From assembly GCA_009602725.1 (NCBI GenBank), contig WELB01000002.1, forward strand, positions 1,569,634 through 1,583,148: a stretch of DNA of 13,515 nt, in the 5' to 3' direction. The first letter of the stretch is position 1; every line of letters begins with the position of its first letter. The position numbers and the translations under genes were made by a program. Positions 1 through 12,157 of this stretch are shown one piece after another. The notes under the pieces are model-generated. The model was given only the letters and a program-made list of their open reading frames with translations, made no database searches and had not been told where the DNA came from. Source of the stretch: Spirogloea muscicola. Taxonomy: Eukaryota > Streptophyta > Zygnematophyceae > Spirogloeales > Spirogloeaceae.

Positions 1-734
1 CGGAGCGCGCCCGCAGCCGCGCTTTCCCAGCCTGCGAGGAGCCCCGGCGTGGAGAAGCAGGGCGGGCGCGCGCGCAGCAAGACGAGGCGCAGCCGCGGCG
101 GCAGCGCCGCGGCGCCGTGGCTCGGGGCGCATGGCCCTCTCCCATCCCCGTTGCCCTGCCGCCAGCTCGGCGAAGCAATTGGGGTGTAGGGGGGCGCCCT
201 TGCCCGCGGCGCTTCCGCCGCCGCCGGTGCGGTCCCCTTCTGCGGCCGCCATGAGGCCGTGAGCAGCCCCCCCTGCCTGGCAGCCAGCATCCCCTTGGCG
301 GATTCGGCGGCGCCTGCAGCGCCAGCGGCGGCGTCGGGGAACGGCGGGCGGTGGCTTGAGAGCTTGCATGGGCGTCCCGGAGGCTTGCTGAGAGGCCTCG
401 AGGCGGCCCCCACCACAATGGCCTCTCGGCGCTGGAGCAAGCGGCCGCGAGCATGAGGCATGCGGGGAGGCCGCGTCAGTCCTTCTGGCCGTGTCGGCAG
501 CTCCTCGGCAAGCCGCTGCGCCCGCCGTAGAGGCCTGCCACCCTCGCGACGCGCAACGTGGGTGGGACGCTGCACAGTGCCAGACAGGGCAGCCGGGATG
601 GAAGCCTGAGCAGCCACCGTGGGCCCACGGTGCAGCCAGCTCCGGCAAGCCCTCCCCTCCGGCATCACGCCCGCCGGGGCTGCACGACCTGCAGCTGGCT
701 CTGCCGCCTGCAGACGCCAACGCTGTGCGGGAGC
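1..734 (+). promoter_or_regulatory. GC-rich leader and promoter region of the RRM gene
   Basis: This stretch lies upstream of the RRM gene start at 735 and is extremely GC-rich, with CG-dense blocks around 60-120 and 190-250. I find no recognisable protein in it. Several ATGs precede the main start; the one at 251 opens a three-codon frame (ATG AGG CCG TGA) in a fair initiation context. No in-frame ATG between 558 and 734 would extend the RRM protein. The transcription start cannot be placed, so how much is promoter and how much 5' UTR is unknown, and an untranslated intron is possible. Confidence 0.4.
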
Positions 735-2964
735 ATGGCCCACCCCAACCAATTTGGCGATACAACCTTCACCAAGGTCTTTGTCGGCGGCCTAGCCTGG
801 GAAACGCAGCGCGATACGATGCGCACGTACTTTGAGCAGTTTGGCGAGATCCTGGAAGCGGTCGTCATCACCGACCGCGTCACCGGGCGGTCAAAAGGCT
901 ATGGCTTTGTGAGCACGAGGCTCTCCCACCTCCCTTGCGGCAGGACCGCTCAGCTGAGCCAGCTGCATGTGGCATGCAGAGCCGCCGCACGGGGGCAGCG
1001 CTGGCTCGTTCACCCTCTTGTGGGCCTCTCGGCATTGCCGCCAGCACGGCCAGCTGTTGGAGAACATGCAACATTTGTTCTAGGCCAGCACGCTGTCGAG
1101 AGCCGGTGCAGTCGACAGCACTGACATGGTGCCAGCCACATGCCTTCCTCGCTCGTGGGCGGCCAGGTCACTTTCAAGGACCCTGAAGCAGCTCGGCGAG
1201 CTTGTATGGACCCCACGCCGGTGATTGATGGGCGGCGGGCAAATTGCAACCTTGCCTCCCTTGGCCAGAAGCACCGGCAGTCTGGCTTGCACCAAGGTAA
1301 GGCAGCCTGCAGCAAACCTCTGCGCAGCCTGCAAATGCACGTGGTCTGCAGAAAGCTGGCAACCTCCAGGCACTTTGGTGCCAACCTGACCTTGCCATAG
1401 CATTGACACCTGGCAGCGGCAAGTTGCCCAGCCATGCCATGTGGCTCCACATCCAGTGTCGGACAGTTTATGTAGGACCGGTGTGTATTGGGGGATTTGA
1501 CATTTATCCTTTCATATGCTAAAGAAATTTGGCATTGCAGGCTTCCTTGATGACATCCCCGAGGTTTTGGTGCCTGTATATAGTGCAATTGTGCCAAGAT
1601 TTAGTAGGAAGTTTCATTTTATGGTTCATTCGCTTAAAGCAGAAACAGTGTTATGCAAGAAAAGATAGATGGGAGGGATTTGAGGCACAAACATTATATT
1701 TTTGAGCATGTACACTATGTTGAGCCCGCGCCGCACTTGTGGCTGTTGCATCTAATGCAGGGCCCCAAGCTGCCAGCCCTGCGTATTCGACAGGGTTTGG
1801 GCAGCCAGGCCAATTTGCAGGCTACCCTCAGCAGGGCTTTGCATTCTCTCCATACGGGTCAGCTCAATGACCTCATCAACTCGTGTCATCAATGTCTACA
1901 GTGGCTCCTCCTCCTGGCTCCTTCTGCTAGATCATGTCTTCATATCCACCCTGGCTTCTAGCTTGCTCGCTGAGGTTTGAGGTCACCATGCAGCAACACT
2001 GCTTTCCTCAGTGTTGTTGTCAGCACAGCCTCGTTGCTTGTTGTCACTCTATAGCAGACTTGCTCAGCACATGTCAGCATCAGTCTTAGATGGCTGACAG
2101 CTCTCATGAGTGCAGGTATGCACACCCTCAATTTCCGGAGGGCTATGCCTTTGCTCCGGTGAGTAGCGGATTCTTCACAATTCACAATCGTTTCTTGCAG
2201 GAGCTTCTTGCTCTAAGCCCAGCAAGGAGGTAGTAGTTCCAGTCGCAAGCGCATGTGACTATTCACTTCAGAGGTAGACTTGCATGGAGGGAAAGAGCTT
2301 GTGTTGCATCCTGCACTGTCCTGGTTGTTACTGCTTGCTCATCTAGCAGTATCTTATTTCAACAAAGTCTGGGTACCAGCTAAGCCAATCGTGGATGTTT
2401 TCCAGGGTATGTATACACCTTTCCCGCCAGGATTTGCTCCTGGGCTGTATGCGCAGCCGGGCGCCCTTCCAGGGCCTGGCGGGATCTATGCCGGCTACAA
2501 TCCGTATGCGGCGGCGCAGCAGCTGTCGGCCGGCGCAGGCTTCCCCGGCCCCCAGAATTTCCCCCCCGGCCTGCAGTCCCAGCAGCTGGGGGCACTCTAC
2601 ACCGGGCAGATTGCTGGCCAGAGCACGCTAACGAGCATAGTGCCTCAGCCGTACCCCGGGCCGATAGTGGTCACCCCGACGCCAGGGGGCACTTCAGGTG
2701 CGCTCCTGCCCCTTGCAATTGATGTAAGTATGACAACTTGGCAACTGGACTATGCAGATGGCCAGGCAGCATGCAAGGAACACAAGGCTGGAGACAAGCA
2801 GACTACTACGAAGTTGAGATTCTGAGAGCACAACCTGCAGTTTATGCTGATTATGTCCTCCTCTTGCAGGCTCAGCCGGAGCTGTCTCCACAGCGGCCCC
2901 CACAGCGCCAGCCCAATTCTCCCCGCAGTTCCCCCCGAGTGGGCCCTCTGACAGCTCCAGTTAG
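735..2964 (+). CDS. Single-RRM RNA-binding protein with Pro/Gly/Tyr-rich tail (six exons)
   Basis: Predicted 276-residue RNA-binding protein, likely acting in nuclear or cytoplasmic mRNA processing; targets unknown. Exons: 735-908, 1167-1296, 1761-1857, 2116-2158, 2406-2697, 2870-2964. All junctions are GT-AG and the reading phase is kept through to TAG at 2962. One RRM spans about residues 13-90: RNP2 is VFVGGL (15-20) and RNP1 is KGYGFVTF (54-61), split by the first intron after Phe58. The start [14 protein letters not shown] matches the usual opening of plant RRM proteins of the RBP24/ARP1-like group, and no in-frame ATG lies just upstream. Residues from about 102 onward are low complexity, rich in Gly, Pro, Tyr, Gln and Ala, as in many hnRNP-like proteins. 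TGTAA follows 147 nt after the stop. The RRM call is firm; the subfamily is not, and the small fourth exon (43 nt) is the least certain. Confidence 0.88.
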
Positions 2965-3110
2965 CACTGGACATGAGAGACTGTACACCCTGTGACCGTC
3001 TAATAGAGCAAAAGTTGTAGTCCCGGTGTGCCCAAGTTACGCAACTATGACGTGCTCGCCGCCTGCCAGGCACATGTCAGCTGCCTGATCAAAGGTGGCG
3101 TTTGGCCACA

Positions 3111-3115
3111 TGTAA
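3111..3115 (+). terminator. TGTAA poly(A) signal of the RRM gene
   Basis: TGTAA is the usual chlorophyte nuclear polyadenylation signal. This copy lies 147 nt beyond the predicted stop of the RRM gene on the same strand. Pentamers occur by chance, so the position after a stop is the main support. Confidence 0.5.
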
Positions 3116-3329
3116 CAATGGTTGCATACTTGGCTGGGAACAGGTAAGCGCTACTAGCAGACACCAGCCAATTCAAGGTTGGTCCTTCTTGACAAGGTGA
3201 GCACAGGAGGAAGATGTATGCATGCCAATAGCATGCAGCATGGAGGAGAAGCTCGGCAGCAGCTGCAACAGCTGCAGCACATGGCCTTTGTGCCGGGGTT
3301 GTGGTGGAGGGGAGGCGATTACGAGTTTG

Positions 3330-3555
3330 TCACAGGCAGTTCCGGAGCTCGTCAAACGGCCTGGCCATACGTTGCAGATATGGGGCCCCTAGCTCCAGCA
3401 GATGGTTGGCACGCCCCTGTGGACCCTGCTTGCCATACTTGCTGACGTTCTCGGAGTAGCTTGCAAGCATCGGCTGCGGGCCTGCGCCGATGGCGTAGCC
3501 CACAGGCCTACTGTAGGCCTTGCCCCATCTTATCTCGTAGAACACCAGGTGCGCT
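3330..3555 (-). CDS. Unidentified exon-like reading frame (3' exon of a minus-strand gene?)
   Basis: On the minus strand an open frame of about 70 codons ends at TGA (3330-3332). It contains KAYSRPVGYAIGAGPQ and SENVSKYGKQGPQGR, and most codons end in G or C, as in the ProRS exons nearby. The overlapping plus-strand frame has much weaker third-position bias. It would run convergently towards the RRM gene. I cannot name the family, and I found no confident upstream exon: the DNA at 3650-4480 has open frames on this strand but nothing recognisable. The 5' limit given is approximate. It may be a true last exon, a decayed exon, or chance. Confidence 0.3.
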
Positions 3556-3649
3556 TCCCTTACCTCCCAAAGTTCATTTCCTGTCTCCTTATCGCCTTGG
3601 TGGCTAGGAGAACACAGCATCACGTGAGATCAGGATGGTGCTATTTTTA

Positions 3650-4397
3650 AGGATGGGCTTGCAAGTAGAGAACCCCGTCTGAGGAGAGGGCGCCCCTGGC
3701 AGTGAAGTAGATGACATGCGCAGTCAAACAAAAAAAAGAAAAGGAAGCGGCTGCTGATATTAAAAGAGCGGCTGTGAAAGCCAGCCAGATGCATACAGGT
3801 GTTCATGACGGAGCCACAGGCTAGACAGCCAGTCAAAGGTGGGAGCGGTGCTGCGCATGAGGCATCAGTGGGCCTGACTGCAAGCGCATCGAGCAAGTAG
3901 CGCGAGCACTCAGACAAGCTGGCGCAGCTCATACGTGCGCGCAGAGCTGGCAGCCGATCGCGGAGGCTGCAACACCTGCCCTTCCCGGCTCGTGCCGAGC
4001 AGCCGTGAGCAGCGGGCTGCAAGCGACACGGGTCCCAGCAGCCATGGCAGCCGCGAGGTCCCCAGGTCGCGGAGGCAGGCGGCTGCGGCTGCGGAGGCCA
4101 TGGCGGAGCTTGGGCGTTGGAGCGGGCGCCCAGAGCAGTGCCGGTTGGGCCGCCGCCTGCATGCCGGGAGGCGGCGCAAGCAGTGCGCGCGGCTCGCTGG
4201 GGACCACCAGTGCGAAGCGGAGCTCTTGGCGCTTCCGGAGCGGGCAAAGCGGCCCCGGGGTCGGCTCGAGGACAAGAGCCGGGCCCGAGACGAAAGAAAC
4301 GAAACGGACGGTGGCTGGGAGAGGCAGAAAAGATAAGGAAAAGAGCTCCAGACGAAGAAACAGCTCTTACCAAAATCAAGGGGATGGCTGTGAGAAT
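3650..4397. other. Intergenic stretch without a recognisable gene
   Basis: Long open frames exist on both strands (for example about 280 codons on the minus strand), but they are low-complexity Ala/Arg/Pro/Ser translations of GC-rich DNA and show no motif I know. An A-rich run sits at 3728-3745. A short hairpin copy of the local repeat is at 3770-3786, and a degenerate relative of it lies near 4361-4395. Confidence 0.5.
3770..3786 (+). repeat. Short copy of the GGCTG...CAGCC hairpin repeat
   Basis: The segment reads GGCTGTGAAAGCCAGCC. GGCTG and CAGCC can pair as a 5-bp stem. It resembles the core of the longer repeat copies at 4398-4446 and 5371-5419. Confidence 0.4.
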
Positions 4398-4446
4398 CGG
4401 CTCTCCCAATGGGGGCAAGGGCTGTGAAAAGCCAGCCCGAAAAGAA
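4398..4446 (+). repeat. Degenerate ~50-nt repeat, left copy
   Basis: This segment aligns by eye with 5371-5419. Both run CGGCTCT-y-CCAATG, then GGCA, then GGCTGTkAAArGSCAGCCC, then A-rich. The core GGGCTGTGAAAAGCCAGCCC (4419-4438) can form a 6-bp stem. The second half also matches 5285-5313. It lies about 50 nt beyond the 3' end of the retroelement fragment. Confidence 0.55.
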
Positions 4447-4495
4447 TTCGACAAAGGGTTCGAAGGGGCCACAATGACGGAGGAGCCTGAAAATG

Positions 4496-5207
4496 CTATG
4501 ACAGAACGGGTGGAGGATGGACCACTCGGTAGCTACGAGTGAGGAGCCTCAAATCCGACAGCCTAGCTGCCGGAAGACTATCCCCCTGACGAAAGCCAGA
4601 GGCTGCAGCGAGAGCACGGCCAGCACGCAGATGCAAGGCGTGGGCCATGGACGGCTGAAGGGACATTGACAAACGCATGAGATAGACTTGGGCCCACGAG
4701 CCAGAGGTGTTGAAGTCAGCCGGCTCACCTCGCCTGCGGGACACAGCGCGCCGGGCAAGCCTGGCCAGCAGGTCGAGCCACTGGAATACGAGAGCCCCGT
4801 GCACATCCACGGCCAGGGGTACAACCCGTCTGCGTATGTGTCCGCCTTGCAGCGAGCGGCGTTCCTTCGCAGCTGCATGGCCAGCCCTCGAGGCAGCCTC
4901 GGATTGGCGCGATCCACCACTTCGGTGGTGACCACATCGGCGATGACGCGCGGGCCGCCGCCCAGCGTGGACGCCACCAAGTCAAAACACACGGCGAGTG
5001 TGCAGTCCATCCGGCATCTGCCTGATAAGCATAAAGGATGTATTTTCCAGAGCGATAAGCGTACCCCGTCTCCTGGAAATTTCCGAACATCGCGTCTCTG
5101 AGGAAGTCGTGTGCAGCGGTGCGTTCACCTCCAGTGGCGCAGCGCAGGACATGCGTCGCCAGCTCCGCCGGGTCCGCCGACCGGTCTCCGCACTTGCACT
5201 GCAGCAC
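4496..5207 (-). pseudogene. Frameshifted 3' fragment of a retroelement polyprotein (non-LTR type)
   Basis: Three minus-strand frames in succession read like the end of a non-LTR retrotransposon reverse-transcriptase protein, after the RT domain. About 5207-5015: CKCGDRSADPAELATHVLRC, a Cys/His knuckle, then GGERTAAHDFLRDA. About 5012-4816: IADVVTTEVVD, then LPRGLAMQLRRNAARCKADT, an endonuclease-like or accessory region. About 4810-4560: HGALVFQWLDLLARLARRA, then MRLSMSLQPSMAHALHLRAG, a terminal helical region. Each frame takes over where the previous one loses its resemblance, so at least two frameshifts are needed, near 5013 and 4815, and the gene cannot make one product. No RT catalytic motif is present upstream. 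The element family is not certain. Diverged repeats lie on both sides (4398-4446; 5277-5419). Confidence 0.55.
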
Positions 5208-5276
5208 GTCTAGCAGACAGGGCGGGGGGAGGCCCAGCAGGCGGTGTGAGAAGACGGCTCGCCCACAGGAGAAGAG

Positions 5277-5419
5277 GGCCTAGCAAAGCCAGCCCAGAAA
5301 AGAATGGACAATGTCCGCAGGCCTCAAAGCATGCAGAGAGGCCAGCCCAAACAGAAGAAAAGGGAAGGAACGGCTCTTCCAATGTAAGGCAGTGGCTGTT
5401 AAAGGGCCAGCCCAAAGAA
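5277..5419 (+). repeat. Cluster of degenerate repeat copies, right side
   Basis: Three related units lie in a row. Positions 5285-5313 match 4428-4456 at most bases (AAAGCCAGCCC then GAAAAGAAT, then GACAA). Positions 5343-5365 carry GGCCAGCCCAAACAGAAGAA. Positions 5371-5419 are the fullest copy, with the hairpin core GGCTGTTAAAGGGCCAGCCC at 5394-5413. With the copy at 4398-4446 they bracket the retroelement fragment. They could be remains of element ends, a satellite, or an older duplicated segment. Confidence 0.55.
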
Positions 5420-5699
5420 ATGTGCACGGTCCGAAAGGCGGGAGTCAGGGCGACCAGGGAGACGGGCCAGTTGGTGTCGGCCGCCGGTTGATGGCCGTCG
5501 GGGGGGGGGCGCCATGACGCTCTTCCTTGCCGGGCAGCCAAATGGTTGGGCCCCTCCCCGTCTGGCACACGCCGAACTCCTGGAATGCACGACGGAATCA
5601 CTCCGCCAGTTGCCCCCATGGCAAGGCGTAAAGACCTGCCACGCGGCCGCAATACCCGCGCCCTGCGCTGGCGGCAGCGGCGGCGGTGGAAGGGGGCGG

Positions 5700-6318
5700 C
5701 GGTGAAGGGCGCGGCGACAGAGTGGCAACAACTGTGCTTCACAGCCACCGGCGGCCCCTCCAGCTTCCGATGGCTGGGCCGGGGGTGCAAGGTGAGGCCC
5801 AACGCCTGCACCTCTGCTAGGCACCAGTGGGACTCCAGTGCTGGCTATGAGTAGTCACAACGACAGCATGGCCCTCCATTTGAGGCAGAGCTTGAAGTAC
5901 TGACAAGTGTTCTGCGTGGCTGCATGCTTGCTAAGCAGGTAATGCTCTTCTCTCCACGTGCCAAAGCACCTTCTCTGATGGAATATGAAGTCCTTGCCGA
6001 GCAGCACGGACGACGTACAAGCTCATCGCAGATTTGTTGCACTTCGTGCAGCTCACATCTTTACTGTTAGGTTTTATTGCAATACATGTTGACGTCTTGT
6101 TTTGAGTTCGCCAACCCCAATGACTTTGTCAATGTTGCTCCAGCCCTTTCATGGACGTACCCTTTCTCATGCAAACAAGAATGTCGGCCTGGCAACTTGA
6201 GCAATCAAGTGAGTCAATGTCAATGCGGAACATGAGCCGTTGTCTCTCTCTGCCGCAGGTCGTTTCTCAAAAGACAGGCCCCCTTAGCAGACTATTTGGT
6301 GTACAGAGCCACTTCTGA
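5700..6318 (+). CDS. 3' exons of an unidentified spliced gene (partial model)
   Basis: Three segments join in phase 0 to a stop at 6316-6318. The first ends at 5791 (EWQQLCFTATGG ... WLGRGCK) at an AAG|GTGAGG donor. The second is 5867-5938 (HGPPFEAELEVLTSVLRGCM, LAKQ), after CGACAG and before CAG|GTAATG. The third is 6259-6318 (VVSQKTGPLSRLFGVQSHF), after TCTCTCTCTGCCGCAG. TGTAA follows 38 nt after the stop. I do not recognise the family. The upstream limit is arbitrary: the GC-rich DNA before 5700 gives no clear exon. The 320-nt second intron is open from 5939 to 6067, and then from 6071 to a good GTGAGT donor at 6209, in the same frame across a single TAG, so a longer or alternative exon is possible. 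Confidence 0.35.
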
Positions 6319-6355
6319 CTAATTTCTGGCCGTGACGCGTCGCTTAGATTCTGGT

Positions 6356-6360
6356 TGTAA
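6356..6360 (+). terminator. TGTAA poly(A) signal of the unidentified plus-strand gene
   Basis: TGTAA starts 38 nt after the predicted TGA stop at 6316-6318 and before the convergent minus-strand gene ending at 6447. That is a plausible short 3' UTR for a chlorophyte gene and supports a plus-strand transcript ending here. Confidence 0.4.
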
Positions 6361-6446
6361 GGGCCCATTTATAGCTTCTTCATCAGTCAGCTCCAGTATG
6401 ACCTGCTCATATAGGAAGAAGCAATGTGACCTGTCATGTGATATCA

Positions 6447-7670
6447 CTACCTCCTCTCCAACCAAGTCAGCAGAAGCAAAAGGGACATCTCACAAATACA
6501 ATCTGTAAATAAACTGCAGAGAAAGAGGCCATCAACCTGTTTGGCAGTTGCAGCCCAATGGCAAGCCACCTTGTTGGCCAACATGGCAAGTCCCGGATCC
6601 CGGTGGCATCGCAAGACGGCCACTCTCACCACTATCTCGCTGTCCTCCAGGAGTTTCATGGAGACCTGCCCACAAGATAAGTCAGCACAAGTCAAGCTCA
6701 ACAGAAAGGTCACGGGCTTGAACAAGCTGCAAACACCGCAACAACTGAAGCTTCCTAGGCGGCAGGGACGTATTGATCACCGGCGTGACAAGGAGCTGCT
6801 GCAGTAATGTGGCAGCTGTGTCTGTAGTCGTCAGTGGCTGGCCTTTCATTTGCTCGCGCACCTTATCGCCTGGTACGTTCCAGCCCTGCTTGCATTGGTA
6901 GGCAACACAGCGAAACGGCAGCGAGGCATTGGCATCACAGACTGACACAGAGAAGCGTAAAGCAGATTTGCTGAACATTGAAACGCCCATATTGGTCTGC
7001 ACAGCTTGATTGTCCTTGAGCCGGTCCATCGTGAGCAGCTGGCAATCGGCTGAGAGATGTGGCGCCATGCTGACCACATGGGAGAGCTGCTGTGCGACTT
7101 GCTTTAGCTCGCAGAGGGCGCGGTCCTCGGGGGCACCCTTCAGCCAGTCCAGCAGAGCAGGCGGTAGGTCCGTGAGACGAGCGCGCCCCTTGGCCTTGCC
7201 GTCCAGCGACAGCTGCCTGCAGGCGTGAGAACGATAGAGGCCAGCCCTGGCTCGAGTAAGCCGGGGCGAGCAGGACCTTCTCTGCGCTCGAACCGACACC
7301 AGCAGCAAGCACGGGAGTGTGCCAATTGGCCCCACCTGTGCCTGCGCGACACAGCCGCCGCCGGTGCATTGCTGTCTGGCCCTGGGCAGCCGGAGGCCAC
7401 GTTGTCACACGCAGCCGCACCCGGCACAGCGGATGAGCCGCCAGCAGCGCTCCCAGGACGGCCCGGGGCCTTCAGCTCGTCAAGGCCCTCCGCAGGTGGC
7501 ACTGCCTCGGTCTTCGTCAGCGGCGGCAGGCGCACGACCATGGAGGCCGCAGCCGCCGCTGCGGCTGCGGCACCTGCAGCGCCGGGCGCTGCCGCCGTGG
7601 CGCCCGTGATGCGACGGCGGCGCTGCTTGCAGGCGGCGCAGAGGCAGCCCGGCTTGTGCCGGCGCCGCAT
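6447..7670 (-). CDS. HKPGC-motif protein with TFIIS N-terminal-like domain (three exons)
   Basis: Predicted 348-residue protein, probably nuclear. Exons on the minus strand: 7670-7336, 7216-6724, 6665-6447; introns of 119 and 58 nt are GT-AG and keep the frame. Residues 5-14 are HKPGCLCAAC with Cys9, Cys11 and Cys14, followed by CKQRRRR. A short HKPGCxCxxC element of this kind is known, from memory, in some plant nuclear proteins such as the VAL/HSI2 group. An Ala-rich stretch follows (about 28-42). Exon 2 carries an unrecognised region (RLTDLPPALLDWLKGAPEDR; APHLSADCQLLTMDRL). The C-terminal part fits the TFIIS N-terminal (LW) fold used by elongation factors: KLQLLRCLQL, then VSMKLLEDSEIVVRVAVLR, HRDPGLAMLANKVACHW, with Trp313 at the usual place. 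The frame is open upstream to about 7704, after a possible CTGCAG acceptor, so a 5' exon may be missing. The 58-nt intron is unusually short. Confidence 0.55.
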
Positions 7671-7718
7671 GTGGCGGGCCTGGCGGGCGCTCAGGGAGCT
7701 GCAGATTTAGCCTAGCCG

Positions 7719-7772
7719 TGCCCTCGGGCGGCGGCGGCGGCAGCGCCGCCGCCGCCACCGCCGCCGCTGCCT
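7719..7772. repeat. CGG/GCC-rich interrupted tract
   Basis: A run of CGG units turns into GCC units (CGGCGGCGGCGGCAGC, then GCCGCCGCCGCC with interruptions). It lies between the 5' end of the minus-strand HKPGC gene and the first visible VPS11 exon. The two arms are near inverse complements and can fold together. Confidence 0.6.
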
Positions 7773-7828
7773 GGCTGGCTGTTCCCCGACTGATGGCAAC
7801 ATGGTGTTCACCGAGTTGCTGCTTGCAG

Positions 7829-8455
7829 CAGCGCAACCAGCTCCTGACGGTGGGCGAGGAGGAGGGCGGCGCGACAGGCTCTGCCTGCCTCAAGCTGTGG
7901 GACCTCGACCATGCCGGCGTAGGCCGCGGCGCCGCCGCCGGGCCCAGCGTCGCCGCCGTGCCAGCGCTCCTGCGCACGCTGCGCCTCTTCCCGCCCAAGT
8001 TCCCCGAATCTCAGGTTGACGTCGCCCCTTCACTCCAACTTCAGATTGTGACGACTTCTGAAAGCAAGGTGCCACGCTCCAGTCCCGCGCTGCCATGACA
8101 CCGCGCATTTGCCCTATCGCAGGTCACTGCGTTGGCGGTGCTCGAGGAGGCCGGCGGCGCACTGATGGTGGCGGCGGGCCTAGCCAGCGGCTCCGTGTAC
8201 GTCATACGCGGCGACGTGGCTCGCGACCGCGTCGCACGCGTGCGCCTCGCGGTCGCCGAGCCTGGCGGCGACGGCGACGCCGTCCCGGTCGTGGGCCTGG
8301 GCTTCTGGCAGGACGGCACCGCAGCCGCCGCCGCCCTCTTTGCAGTCACGACACGCTCTGTGTGCTGCTTCGACGTGGGCGCTGCACCGCCAGCGCGCGC
8401 CGCCCTTGACGCTCACGGCGCTGGCCCCGGGTGTGTCACCATGAGCGACTTGCAG
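7829..8455 (+). CDS. VPS11: VPS11, two internal exons only (partial)
   Basis: VPS11 is a core subunit of the HOPS and CORVET tethering complexes on vacuole/lysosome and endosome membranes. Two exons are visible, 7829-8014 and 8123-8455, joined in phase 0, giving 173 residues from the N-terminal beta-propeller. Diagnostic stretches are QRNQLLTVGEEEGG, CLKLWDLDH, LRTLRLFPPKFPESQ, then VTALAVLEEAGGALMVAAGL, GSVYVIRGDVARDR, VVGLGFWQDG, LFAVTTRSV and GPGCVTMSDLQ. They match the order in plant and animal VPS11. The first 70-80 residues, expected upstream (FxFFEE-type opening), are not found on this strand nearby. Everything after MSDLQ, including the alpha-solenoid and RING finger, is absent. Past 8455 the frame loses resemblance and meets an N at 8476. 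CAG|GCGAGC at 8455/8456 could be a GC-AG donor. This cannot encode a working VPS11 as it stands. Confidence 0.8.
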
Positions 8456-8476
8456 GCGAGCCCACCTACTTGCGCN

Positions 8477-12157
<3,681 letters not shown>

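Noticed and set aside
491-835. Plus-strand frame overlapping the RRM start
   Set aside because: It opens at GTG, not ATG, and is out of frame with the RRM domain, which is clear in the 735 frame.
3630-4472. Open minus-strand frame of 280 codons
   Set aside because: Low-complexity Ala/Pro/Arg/Ser translation of GC-rich DNA with no motif; overlapping frames on both strands are equally long, as expected from composition.
5125-5811. Minus-strand frame of 228 codons upstream of the retroelement relic
   Set aside because: I looked for RT catalytic motifs here and found none; the translation is Arg/Pro-rich and overlaps the repeat cluster.
7225-7710. Plus-strand frame of 161 codons with an alanine run
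   Set aside because: It mirrors the minus-strand HKPGC gene. The minus frame has a clear cysteine motif and in-phase splicing to a TFIIS-N-like domain.
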